Shown: in pieces, positions 1 through 5,702 of the stretch | Numbering within the stretch: the first letter of the stretch is position 1 | How the letters are laid out: each line of letters starts with the position of its first letter | NCBI GenBank assembly: GCA_949289625.1 | Contig: CASEPH010000091.1 | Span: 1 to 5,901 of the forward strand | Reading direction: 5' to 3' | From: an uncultured Clostridia bacterium | GTDB lineage: Bacteria; Bacillota_A; Clostridia; Oscillospirales; Oscillospiraceae | Length of the DNA stretch: 5,901 nucleotides | The notes under the pieces: generated by a model | Seen by the model: only the letters and a program-made list of their open reading frames with translations | Database searches by the model: none | Told to the model about the DNA's origin: nothing | Position numbers and translations under genes: made by a program

Positions 1-504
1 GGCTTTATGGACCGCACCGTCTACACCAAAATCGACCCCGAGCTGCTGATGCCCGAGAGCCAGCGCATCTTCCCCGACCCCCACGACCCCGAGCACATCC
101 AGCGGGTCATCGATGAATTGGGCGGCGTGGACGTGGCCTTCGGCGGCATTGGGATTAACGGGCATCTGGCCTTTAACGAGGCACAGGACGAGTTGTCTCC
201 GGAGCAGTTTAAGGCGCTCCATACCAGAGTGCTGAAGATCACGCCTGAGACCCGCACCGCCAACGCCATCGGTGATTTTTGTGGAAGGCTTGACGACATG
301 CCCCATTGGTGTGTTACAATAGGCATGCACGAAATCTATCATGCACGCAAGATCCGTCTCGGCTGCTTCCGGGACTGGCACCGCAGCGTGGTTCGCCACG
401 CAGCCTATGGCGATATCTCCGCCCACTTCCCGGCCACACTGCTTCAGGAGCACCCGGACGTTTTGCTGCGTTTCACGGAATTCGTGGCCAACCTGCCGGA
501 CTGA
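1..504 (+). CDS. nagB: Glucosamine-6-phosphate deaminase/isomerase family protein (NagB-like), 3' part
   Basis: The reading frame is open from the first base, so the true start lies outside the window and the ATG at 7 is internal. About 167 C-terminal residues are present; full-length family members have about 240-270. The motif FGGIGINGHLAFNE (near residues 52-65 of the visible part) is the NagB active-site signature, with the His and Glu used in sugar ring opening and isomerisation. Asn stands where E. coli has Asp; Bacillus-type enzymes also have Asn, so this is not a defect. The family converts glucosamine-6-phosphate to fructose-6-phosphate and ammonia in the cytosol. The tail (FRDWHRS, AHFPATLLQEHPDV) resembles a divergent Clostridia isomerase branch, so the exact amino-sugar substrate is uncertain. 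nagA starts 24 bases downstream on the same strand, which supports GlcNAc catabolism and one transcript. Confidence 0.85.
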   Translation, partial: GFMDRTVYTKIDPELLMPESQRIFPDPHDPEHIQRVIDELGGVDVAFGGIGINGHLAFNEAQDELSPEQFKALHTRVLKITPETRTANAIGDFCGRLDDMPHWCVTIGMHEIYHARKIRLGCFRDWHRSVVRHAAYGDISAHFPATLLQEHPDVLLRFTEFVANLPD

Positions 505-528
505 TCGAAACAGGGACGGGAGATACCA

Positions 529-1680
529 ATGAGTGAAACATATATCATCAACGGTCAGGTGTATGTCGGCCACCGCTTTCAGCGAAAGACAATCTCCGTC
601 TCGGCGGGAAAGATACGCCTGATGGACCCGGACGTACAGGTGTCCGGCGACGTTATAGATGTCTCCGGCCGCAAAGTGGTCCCCGGCTTCATCGATATCC
701 ACACCCATGGCGCGGTGGGGGTAGACGTGAATGGCGCTGACGCTGACGGCCTGAAAAAGATCGGAGCTTTTTTTGCGAAAAATGGGACCACCTCTTGGCT
801 GGCTTCGATCCTCACCGATACGGAGGAGCAGACGTGCCATGCCATATCCCAGTGCCTGGCCTACCAGCGGGCGCCGTATATGGGCGCGCAGCTTTTGGGG
901 ATCCATCTGGAAGGGCCGTTCCTCGCATCAGAGTTTAAGGGTGCCATGCCGGAGCACCTGCTAAAAAAAGGTTCTCTGGCTCTGCTTACGTCCTATCAAG
1001 ATAAAGCGGAGGGCAACGTCCGGTATATCACAGTGTCCCCGGAGGTGGAGGGCGTTCTGGAAATGATCCCCGCGCTCAAAGAGCTGGGGATCACCGTGGC
1101 GATCGGGCACTCCGGCGCGGACTATGACACCGCTATGGCGGCGATTCGCGCCGGCGCGGCCGCCTGTACCCATACATTCAACGCCATGGCTCTGCTGCAC
1201 CAGCACCGCCCCGCGATCCTCGGCGCAGCGTTAGAGTCCGATATCTATTGTGAAATGATATGCGATGGCCTCCACCTCCATCCCGGCATCGTCCGGCTGC
1301 TCTGGAAAACAAAGGGGGGCGGCCGGCTCGTGGCCATCACGGATTCCATCATGGCGGCGGGATTGCCCGACGGCTATTACCACCTCGGCGTCAATCAGGT
1401 GGTGGTCGAAAACGGGGACGCGAAGCTGGTCTCTGACGGCACCCGGGCAGGAAGCACCCTGACGCAGGATCGGGCGCTGAGGAACATTCTGGCCTTTACT
1501 GGACTGCCTTTGGAGGATGTGCTCCCCGTCCTGACGGAAAATCCAGCCAAACTCATCGGCGTCTATGACCGCAAGGGTTCGATTGAAGACGGTAAGGACG
1601 CGGATCTGGTTGTATTGGACGACCATGCGCAAATCACAGAGGTGTTCCTGCGTGGCCGCAGGCTGTTGCTGAACACCTGA
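529..1680 (+). CDS. nagA: N-acetylglucosamine-6-phosphate deacetylase
   Basis: This complete 383-residue protein has the usual length for NagA. The family hydrolyses GlcNAc-6-phosphate to GlcN-6-phosphate and acetate in the cytosol, and so supplies the NagB-type enzyme encoded just upstream. It is a metal-dependent amidohydrolase with a TIM barrel. Visible metal and catalytic residues are H58 and H60 (IDIHTHG), E128 (GIHLEGPF), H194 (IGHSGADY), H215 (CTHTFNAM) and D272 (AITDS). H249 (CDGLHLHP) and the GTRAGSTLT segment near 304-312 are substrate-side motifs. Having both HxH and Glu suggests a Bacillus-like metal site that may hold two metals. The ATG at 529 is preceded by a GGGACGGGAG ribosome site at suitable spacing. 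The gene lies 24 bases after nagB and 43 bases before the ROK regulator, consistent with an operon. Nothing suggests inactivation. Confidence 0.95.
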   Translation: MSETYIINGQVYVGHRFQRKTISVSAGKIRLMDPDVQVSGDVIDVSGRKVVPGFIDIHTHGAVGVDVNGADADGLKKIGAFFAKNGTTSWLASILTDTEEQTCHAISQCLAYQRAPYMGAQLLGIHLEGPFLASEFKGAMPEHLLKKGSLALLTSYQDKAEGNVRYITVSPEVEGVLEMIPALKELGITVAIGHSGADYDTAMAAIRAGAAACTHTFNAMALLHQHRPAILGAALESDIYCEMICDGLHLHPGIVRLLWKTKGGGRLVAITDSIMAAGLPDGYYHLGVNQVVVENGDAKLVSDGTRAGSTLTQDRALRNILAFTGLPLEDVLPVLTENPAKLIGVYDRKGSIEDGKDADLVVLDDHAQITEVFLRGRRLLLNT

Positions 1681-1723
1681 CTCGAGGGCAAAGCTAAATT
1701 GTTTAAGAAATGGGGTGGTCTGG

Positions 1724-2950
1724 ATGCGGCTCATTCAAACTAGTGGTGTGTCAGGATCAGTAGCAGCCAGCAGATCTGCCATCCTCAAAACAATTTATTA
1801 TCGCGGTCCCATCAAGCGGTCCGATATTGCAAAGCAGCTGGCTCTGACAATGCCTACAATCACCACGAATATCAATCACATGATTGCGTCCGGGTTGGTC
1901 AAGGAAGAGAACAAGCTGGATTCTTCCGCGAACAGCCTCGGCCGCAAGGCCCGTCCGGTGAGTATCATTGCGGAGGCCAGACACTTTGTCGGCATTGAGA
2001 TGCGCGGCTTTCAACGGATTATCAGTGTCCAGGATTTCCTGGGGCGGACGCTTTACTGTAAAAAAGACGGCACGCCCCATCCGAGCTACGAGGAAAATCT
2101 GAAGCTGAGCTGCGACCTGCTGTATGAGGCGCTTGATGCCTGTGGCTTTACCTTAAATAATATCACAGGAATCGGATTTTGTGTGCCAGGCGTCGTGAAC
2201 AGCGCGGAGGGACGGCTCGACACTCTGCCCAGCTACGGCTGGCGTGACAAGGCGGTGCGGGCTGACGTGGCATCCATGACTGGTTACAGCGGACCGATCA
2301 GCGTAGAAAACAACGCCTGTGCGCGAGCCTACGGGCTGCGGCTGCTCCAAAAGGATCTGTTGATGGATGTCCATAACTTCACCTACTTTTTTATCTCTCG
2401 CGGCATCGCCTGTCCTCTGTTTTTGGATACTGGGAATGTCGTTGGGTCCGTCGTCGGTGCCGGTGAAGTAGGTCATATGATCATGCAGCCGGACGGCCTG
2501 CTGTGCAGTTGCGGGAACCGTGGGTGTTTGGAAGCGTACTCCAGTGACGTAGCTGTGATCACAAGATGCAAAGAAGCTCTTCAGCAGGGGAAAGCTCCTC
2601 TTCTCCAGCAGTTTTGTCCGGATGGCGAACCATCGATGCATGATATCATAGCGGCACAAAGCGCGGGCGATGAGGATGTACGTAAGATTGCCCAAGAAGC
2701 AGTTTACCGAATCGGCATCGCCGTTGCGAACGTAGTCAATTTTGCCAGCTCCCGCATCATGTTTATTGATGGCGTGCTATTTGGCGTCCCAGAAAACAGA
2801 GAGCTGCTTTTAAATGTCATCCATACAAATCTGTGCAATGCGCTGCATTCTGATACTGAGTTCCGTTTTGTGGAGCCAAATGATTATAGCGGAGCAAACG
2901 GAGCCGCGGCACTTGCGATTCACGACAGCTTAGCATACGGCGATTTTTGA
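1724..2950 (+). CDS. ROK-family transcriptional regulator (NagC/XylR type)
   Basis: The 408-residue protein has an N-terminal winged helix-turn-helix (about residues 16-62, with IKRSDIAKQLALTMPTITT) and a C-terminal ROK sugar-sensing domain (about 88-400). The ROK zinc site is visible as His251 (GEVGH) and the cysteines of CSCGNRGC at 261, 263 and 268. The usual kinase N-D-A motif reads E-N-N-A (195-198), so the catalytic Asp of ROK kinases is Asn, which fits a regulator rather than a kinase. Related NagC proteins bind DNA as dimers and respond to GlcNAc-6-P; the effector here is inferred from nagA and nagB upstream. I chose the ATG at 1724 because GGGGTGG lies 5 bases upstream; an in-frame GTG at 1715 would add three residues but sits inside that ribosome site. 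It is probably autoregulated with the operon; no operator could be identified inside the window. Confidence 0.9.
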   Translation: MRLIQTSGVSGSVAASRSAILKTIYYRGPIKRSDIAKQLALTMPTITTNINHMIASGLVKEENKLDSSANSLGRKARPVSIIAEARHFVGIEMRGFQRIISVQDFLGRTLYCKKDGTPHPSYEENLKLSCDLLYEALDACGFTLNNITGIGFCVPGVVNSAEGRLDTLPSYGWRDKAVRADVASMTGYSGPISVENNACARAYGLRLLQKDLLMDVHNFTYFFISRGIACPLFLDTGNVVGSVVGAGEVGHMIMQPDGLLCSCGNRGCLEAYSSDVAVITRCKEALQQGKAPLLQQFCPDGEPSMHDIIAAQSAGDEDVRKIAQEAVYRIGIAVANVVNFASSRIMFIDGVLFGVPENRELLLNVIHTNLCNALHSDTEFRFVEPNDYSGANGAAALAIHDSLAYGDF

Positions 2951-2973
2951 TACGCGGCCACCGGATGATGTTC

Positions 2974-3022
2974 AAAAGGGCCGGAGAGAGGACGGCATAC
3001 CATGCCGTCCTCCCTCCTATTC
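2974..3022. terminator. Strong hairpin, likely bidirectional terminator
   Basis: A 16-bp inverted repeat with one mismatch (left arm 2983-2998, right arm 3002-3017, core GAGGACGGCAT/ATGCCGTCCTC) closes on a 3-base loop. On the + strand it lies 33 bases after the ROK stop codon, but the run that follows (TATTCCTT) is only modestly T-rich. On the minus strand it immediately follows the stop of a short gene-like tail and is trailed by TTTT (2977-2974). It could therefore terminate transcripts from both sides. Confidence 0.7.
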
Positions 3023-3076
3023 CTTCAGGGCGGCGCTATCCCAATCGATTTCAATTACCGGGTCGTTGTACTTTAA
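3017..3076 (-). pseudogene. Possible C-terminal remnant of a sugar-nucleotide epimerase (RmlC-like)
   Basis: On the minus strand a short frame reads LKYNDPVIEIDWDSAALKE and then TAG at 3019-3017. The pattern Y-N-D-P-x-I-x-I-D-W resembles the C-terminal strand of dTDP-4-dehydrorhamnose 3,5-epimerase (RmlC/RfbC) proteins. Upstream of about 3076 the frame stays open for a few codons but loses the resemblance and has no start with a ribosome site. The stop abuts the hairpin at 2983-3017, whose minus-strand side ends in TTTT, as expected for the natural end of a gene. I read this as the tail of a gene whose body was deleted or replaced by the promoter of the lipoprotein unit. The match is about 12 residues judged by eye, so chance resemblance is possible. 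Confidence 0.3.
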
Positions 3077-3102
3077 AGGCAAAAGGCTCGCTGTTATTTT
3101 CG

Positions 3103-3131
3103 TTGCGAAAAAGCTTTATGCACTATATAAT
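3103..3131 (+). promoter_or_regulatory. Sigma-70/SigA-type promoter of the lipoprotein gene
   Basis: The -35 box TTGCGA (3103-3108) and the perfect -10 box TATAAT (3126-3131) are separated by exactly 17 bases. Transcription would start near 3138, giving a leader of about 45 bases before the ATG at 3184. The position downstream of the operon hairpin makes the lipoprotein an independent unit. Confidence 0.75.
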
Positions 3132-3183
3132 AGCAGCAAAATAGCAAGCAGAATCAGAATTGCTTTCTCAAGGGGGTAAAGCT

Positions 3184-3906
3184 ATGAAAACGTGTGGTAT
3201 CAAGATGCTCCTGATTCTATCCTTTGCGCTGCCGCTTCTCCTCACGGGATGTGGCGCGGGAAATCAGACGATTGGTCTTGCGGTGCGCGGAAGCGATTTC
3301 AGGGTTGTCAACAAGGAAGGAGAAACTGTCAACTACAGCAGTGGGGAATTCTCCGGTACGATGGATCTGATCCATCAGCAGACAGCAAACGATGTAGGAG
3401 CTGAGGACAGATATCTGCTGGAAGTTTCCCGCAGCGATTATTTTACCTACCAGTGCGACGGGAGTGGCGGGCAGCTCTTTGGAATCGTGACAGACCCGGA
3501 TTTGAATATCAGTGAACCGGATTATTCTGAATATACCGTAAGCGGCATGGGTATGGAGACTATTACGGTTACTCCAGATGGCGAAATGTCATTTACGGGC
3601 AATGATATGGCTGTCGAAACCGCCTTTTCTATGCCATGCGCCAGCCTGGGTGAGCATGGGTTTGTCCGGTTTTCTGGCAGCGCCGATAGCAACGCCTCAG
3701 TAAGCGTTGATGCGGAGACAGGCCGGATTCTTTTTTCAGGGATATCCCCCGGAAGCAGTACCCTTTCCTACGCGGGAACGGTATCCAATTCGTGGGTCAC
3801 CATCGAGTTGAGCGTGGGCACCGGAAGCATTGACCTCAGCAAACTGGGTGAGGGGCAAATCATTATTGCCGAGGATGGGTGCGAGGAGCAGATTATCGAG
3901 GCATAA
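3184..3906 (+). CDS. Putative secreted lipoprotein of unknown function
   Basis: The product is 240 residues. The N-terminus has a short basic stretch (MKTCGIK), a hydrophobic core (about 8-20) and the lipobox LTGC, so cleavage and lipidation should occur at Cys23, anchoring the protein on the outer face of the membrane. The ATG at 3184 is chosen because AGGGGG (3171-3176) lies 7 bases upstream; a TTG at 3160 would put eight residues in front of the signal peptide and lacks such a site. The mature part is acidic and rich in Ser, Gly, Thr and beta-type alternation, especially about 160-215, which suggests an all-beta, possibly Ig-like fold. It also has Cys91, Cys152 and Cys233. I recognise no catalytic motif or solute-binding signature. 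It has its own promoter and terminator and no partner gene, so the context gives no function. Confidence 0.8.
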   Translation: MKTCGIKMLLILSFALPLLLTGCGAGNQTIGLAVRGSDFRVVNKEGETVNYSSGEFSGTMDLIHQQTANDVGAEDRYLLEVSRSDYFTYQCDGSGGQLFGIVTDPDLNISEPDYSEYTVSGMGMETITVTPDGEMSFTGNDMAVETAFSMPCASLGEHGFVRFSGSADSNASVSVDAETGRILFSGISPGSSTLSYAGTVSNSWVTIELSVGTGSIDLSKLGEGQIIIAEDGCEEQIIEA

Positions 3907-3986
3907 TCCTCACGGCGATTTTTTCAAAAGTGCGCAATATATAACATCCTATTTCTCTCAAGGCCACACAACTGCAAACAAAGATA

Positions 3987-4036
3987 ACCCCGAAGCCTGC
4001 ATGTGAACGTATGCAGGCTTCGGGGTATTTTACTTT
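3987..4036. terminator. Strong rho-independent terminator, likely bidirectional
   Basis: A perfect 16-bp stem (3987-4002 with 4011-4026, core CCCCGAAGCCTGCAT/ATGCAGGCTTCGGGG) closes on an 8-base loop. On the + strand it is followed by TATTTTACTTTAC, and on the minus strand by TTATCTTTGTTT. It ends the lipoprotein transcript about 80 bases after the stop codon. The bases between (3907-3986) show no gene or clear signal. Confidence 0.9.
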
Positions 4037-4290
4037 ACTCCACATTGAACACCATGCTCCATAAGACCTATGTGCCGACAGTCCCCTTGCTTATGAAGAT
4101 CTGTGATGGATTCGGCATCACCATCGCTCAGTTTTTTACAGAAGAGGATGAAACAGCAAGACTTACCGCGATCGGAGGAAATGTCTCGACATCTGGAGCA
4201 AGCTGGATGATGTAGGAAAAACTTGCCACAGTCTATATGCAAGGGACGGTTGACCACAAAGAGCCCATGAAGACGAAAACAGCAGAGTAG
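4031..4290 (+). pseudogene. Truncated, twice-frameshifted Xre-family regulator remnant
   Basis: From 4031 the frame reads YSTLNTMLHKTYVPTVP and then LMKICDGFGITIAQFF. This is the recognition helix and following helices of an Xre/Cro-type HTH domain, ending in the usual G-I-T-x-x-Q-F-F. Near 4170 one base appears lost, because the family-like continuation DRRKCLDIWSKLDDV lies in another frame (codons from 4170). Near 4215 one base appears gained, because EKLATVYMQGTVDHK returns to the original frame and ends at TAG 4288-4290. Splicing the three pieces gives a natural C-terminus of about 86 residues. The first 25-30 residues of the HTH and any start codon are missing; the remnant begins right at the T-tract of the preceding terminator. 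A GTG at 4003 opens this frame but sits in the terminator loop with no ribosome site. The gene is almost certainly non-functional. Its former target is unknown. Confidence 0.8.
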
Positions 4291-4384
4291 TTTTTAGCGA
4301 TTGGCGTTCGGGCTGCAGGGATCATCGCATCTGGCTACATGAGAAAAAAGAAAATTGGTATCAGAGCAACTTGTGTATTGCCTT
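4291..4384 (+). other. Gene-free stretch with a possible hydrophobic-tail remnant
   Basis: Directly after the remnant's TAG, the same frame continues as FLAIGVRAAGIIASGYMRKKK (split here: FLAIGVRAAGI, then IASGYMRKKK). This resembles a C-terminal membrane segment with a basic stop-transfer end. There is no start codon with a ribosome site, and the frame then runs into the terminator at 4385. It may be decayed coding DNA from a second lost gene, or chance. No other gene is visible in this stretch. Confidence 0.25.
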
Positions 4385-4430
4385 CGCTGCAGGTCTCCCA
4401 TTTAAGGCGAGGCCTGCAGCGTTTATTATT
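4385..4430 (+). terminator. Rho-independent terminator downstream of the Xre remnant
   Basis: A 13-bp stem with one G-U pair (left arm CGCTGCAGGTCTC at 4385-4397, right arm GAGGCCTGCAGCG at 4409-4421) has an 11-base loop and is followed by TTTATTATT. The T-run is on the + strand only. No intact + strand gene now precedes it, so it is probably the surviving terminator of the decayed genes upstream. Confidence 0.75.
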
Positions 4431-4441
4431 GCTGCATAGGT

Positions 4442-4466
4442 AAAAATTCTGCTTCTTTGGAGCAGA
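4442..4466 (-). terminator. Weak terminator of the minus-strand recombinase operon
   Basis: Read on the minus strand, TCTGCT and AGCAGA form a 6-bp stem around a 7-base loop, followed by ATTTTTA. It lies about 38 bases past the stop of the DUF6809-like gene. The stem is short, so the call rests on its position and the T-run. Confidence 0.45.
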
Positions 4467-4503
4467 GCAGCCCCCTTCAACATGCAAGGAAAAATTCTGG
4501 ATA

Positions 4504-4797
4504 TTATTCCGTATTGGTTGTGCCTGCTTGGTTACCTCTGTTTATTAGCTCCAACATAAGGAAGACGGCAACAACAAAGCCTCTCTCAAATTCATTTTGC
4601 CGTTCCAAATCTTGAAACCGTTCAACCCGATCTGCATAATCACGCCATGCCTGATGCAGTTCTGGTGGCAGACCCGCTGATAGTTTTTCGGCGGCTTCCA
4701 TTACTGCGGCGCCTTCTTTGGCAAGGTTGCGTTCCTCCTTTTCCTCTCTGCCTATGCAGAGATCACTGGAAAACAGCCACTTTAGAATAGATTCCAT
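4504..4797 (-). CDS. DUF6809-like small protein
   Basis: The predicted product is 97 residues and mostly helical. The middle (about 18-68) is charged, with many Glu and Lys/Arg residues, and could be helical or coiled. The C-terminal segment FERGFVVAVFLMLELIN (70-86) is an amphipathic or hydrophobic helix. The layout (short N-terminal helix beginning ESILKWLF, charged centre, then F-x-x-G-F-x-x-A-x-x-L-M-x-E-L) resembles the DUF6809 family of Clostridia, whose function is not known to me. The assignment is by eye. I chose the ATG at 4797 because TTGAGG lies 9 bases upstream; a TTG at 4812 would add five residues but is part of that ribosome site. No promoter is visible directly upstream, so it is probably co-transcribed with the recombinase and tiny ORFs. 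Confidence 0.7.
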   Translation of the reverse strand: MESILKWLFSSDLCIGREEKEERNLAKEGAAVMEAAEKLSAGLPPELHQAWRDYADRVERFQDLERQNEFERGFVVAVFLMLELINRGNQAGTTNTE

Positions 4798-4825
4798 ATG
4801 CGAAAACCTCAAATACCAATCATTT

Positions 4826-4856
4826 CCTCCTGGGGATCGGTTTGATCCCCAGGAGG
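4826..4856. repeat. Perfect 13-bp inverted repeat between the tiny ORF and the DUF6809-like gene
   Basis: CCTCCTGGGGATC (4826-4838) and GATCCCCAGGAGG (4844-4856) form a perfect stem with a 5-base loop. In the minus-strand transcript the 3' arm ends in AGGAGG, followed at once by AAATG, so the hairpin hides a consensus ribosome site. There is no T-run on the minus strand. On the + strand the following bases (TTCGATTTCACTTCTTG) are only mildly T-rich. It may be a weak terminator, an RNA-stability or translation-control element, or a protein-binding palindrome. Confidence 0.75.
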
Positions 4857-4863
4857 TTCGATT

Positions 4864-4986
4864 TCACTTCTTGTTCTTCAACTGATTCCGCTTGCCCCGG
4901 CTGACAAGGTACACGGTGGCGCCCAGGATTGCGCCCTCGGCGAAGTGGGCTAACGGAGTACCCAGGACAGCAAAGATAATAGGCAT
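4864..4986 (-). CDS. Tiny membrane protein, 40 residues
   Basis: A 40-residue frame starts at ATG 4986 with AAAGGGG 9 bases upstream. Residues 2-28 (PIIFAVLGTPLAH, then FAEGAILGATVYLV) are largely hydrophobic and fit one membrane segment carrying a mid-helix His and Glu. The C-terminus (SRGKRNQLKNKK) is strongly basic, predicting a cytosolic tail by the positive-inside rule. The good ribosome site, the amphipathic logic and the position in the recombinase operon support a real gene, although no family is recognised. The same frame is open upstream through a basic linker to a TGA at 5032-5034 that ends the 21-residue ORF before it. The two could therefore be halves of one 77-residue two-segment membrane protein broken by a nonsense change. 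Confidence 0.55.
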   Translation of the reverse strand: MPIIFAVLGTPLAHFAEGAILGATVYLVSRGKRNQLKNKK

Positions 4987-5031
4987 TTTTTCAATCCCCT
5001 TTCTGGCGGCCTTACGATCCGCCCCAACAGC

Positions 5032-5097
5032 TCAAACATTCTCCATGATACACAGTACCGCCAAAGTCGTGACGAACCCCAGTAACGTCCATTGCAT
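5032..5097 (-). CDS. Tiny hydrophobic peptide abutting the recombinase stop, 21 residues
   Basis: The ATG at 5097 immediately follows the recombinase TAG (5100-5098). It is preceded by GGAGGAGG with an 8-base gap, an excellent ribosome site lying inside the recombinase's last codons. The product, MQWTLLGFVTTLAVLCIMEN plus V, is one hydrophobic segment with almost no charge. It ends at TGA 5034-5032. After that TGA the frame stays open for 15 codons (basic, ADRKAARKGIEK) and joins the 40-residue ORF without a shift. Coupled translation from the recombinase is likely. It could be a genuine small membrane peptide or the N-terminal half of a broken larger gene; I recognise no family. Confidence 0.5.
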   Translation of the reverse strand: MQWTLLGFVTTLAVLCIMENV

Positions 5098-5658
5098 CTA
5101 CTTCACCTCCTCCATCTGTCTGACTTTTCTATAGAACGTGCTGGACTTGAGATCCAGACGTCTCATAGCTTCCACGGCGGTGATATCGCCCTTCCGCCAC
5201 AGGGTAACTACCTGTCGGAACTCCGGGCGCTCAATGGGCTTGCGACCCTTATAGATCCCCCGCTCCCTGGCGATGGCGATGCCCTCCCGCTGGCGCTGGA
5301 GGATGTACTCCCGCTCCAGCTCCGCCACAGCCCCGAAGATGGTCAGCATGAACTTCCCGCTGGGCGTGGTGGTGTCGATGGCCTCCTTCTTAGACACGAA
5401 CTCCACGCCCTTGGCCGTCAGCCGCTCCACCAGGTCCAGCAGATCCCGGGTGTTCCGGGCAAACCGGCTGATGGACCCCACGATCACCGTGTCGCCCTCC
5501 CGGACAAAGGTCATCATCCGCTTCAGCTCCGGACGGTCCGTGTTTTTCCCGCTCACACGGTCGATGTACACCTGATCCACGCCCAGGGATTCCATCAACA
5601 CCTCCTGCCGGGCCGTGTTCTGGTCCACGGTGCTGGCACGGACATAGCCGATCTTCAT
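5098..5658 (-). CDS. Small serine recombinase (resolvase/invertase family)
   Basis: The 186-residue product has the normal length of a Tn3/Hin-type small serine recombinase. The catalytic domain (about 1-130) shows the nucleophile Ser9 in YVRASTVDQN, with Arg7; D33-x-x-S-G-K then D41-R42-P-E-L; and S64-R65-F-A-R68-N-T with the two active-site arginines. The conserved helix MLTIFGAVAELERE follows (104-117). The C-terminal region has YKGRKP (136-141) and a helix-turn-helix (about 158-180, ITAVEAMRRLDLKSSTFYRK) for DNA binding. All catalytic residues are present, so it should be active in cutting and rejoining paired sites. I chose the ATG at 5658 (MKIGYVRAS) because AGAGAGG lies just upstream; longer versions reaching 5787 would run into the divergent antitoxin gene. 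It is divergent from a Phd-type antitoxin and heads an apparent operon with two tiny ORFs and a DUF6809-like gene. Confidence 0.93.
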   Translation of the reverse strand: MKIGYVRASTVDQNTARQEVLMESLGVDQVYIDRVSGKNTDRPELKRMMTFVREGDTVIVGSISRFARNTRDLLDLVERLTAKGVEFVSKKEAIDTTTPSGKFMLTIFGAVAELEREYILQRQREGIAIARERGIYKGRKPIERPEFRQVVTLWRKGDITAVEAMRRLDLKSSTFYRKVRQMEEVK

Positions 5659-5672
5659 TTGTATCCTCTCTC

Positions 5673-5702
5673 TTGTTTTTTGTGGTACTATTGTGGTATG
5701 AT
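5673..5702 (+). promoter_or_regulatory. Promoter of the antitoxin gene
   Basis: The -35 box TTGTTT (5673-5678) and -10 box TATGAT (5697-5702) have an 18-base spacer, and TGG just before the -10 gives an extended -10 element. Transcription would start near 5709, only about 16 bases before the ATG at 5725. A weaker minus-strand promoter for the recombinase (TTGCGG at 5712-5707, TAGTAC at 5690-5685) would overlap it. Confidence 0.65.

Noticed and set aside
154..183. Asn in place of the E. coli NagB active-site Asp (GINGH versus GNDGH)
   Set aside because: Bacillus-type NagB enzymes carry Asn at this position, so it is normal family variation rather than a defect.
1231..1734. 167-residue minus-strand ORF opposite nagA
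   Set aside because: nagA has all its catalytic motifs on the other strand, and this frame shows no motif or ribosome site. It is a shadow.
2153..2695. 180-residue minus-strand ORF opposite the ROK gene
   Set aside because: The + strand encodes the intact ROK domain with its zinc motif; the minus frame is a shadow without recognisable features.
2947..3144. + strand ORF of 65 codons after the ROK gene
   Set aside because: It starts at a TTG overlapping the ROK stop, has no ribosome site, runs through the terminator hairpin and the next promoter, and has no protein-like composition.
4003..4215. 70-residue GTG-start ORF as an intact small HTH gene
   Set aside because: The GTG lies in the loop of the strong terminator with no ribosome site, the N-terminal half of the HTH is missing, and the frame breaks against the homologous continuation. 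It is treated as a pseudogene.
4442..4499. 10-base direct repeat AAAAATTCTG at 4442-4451 and 4490-4499
   Set aside because: It is short, AT-rich and without flanking inverted repeats, so it is too weak to call a target-site duplication or attachment site.
5273..5575. 100-residue + strand ORF inside the recombinase gene
   Set aside because: It is an antisense shadow of a complete serine recombinase, and its Ser/Arg-rich composition is typical of reverse-frame artefacts.
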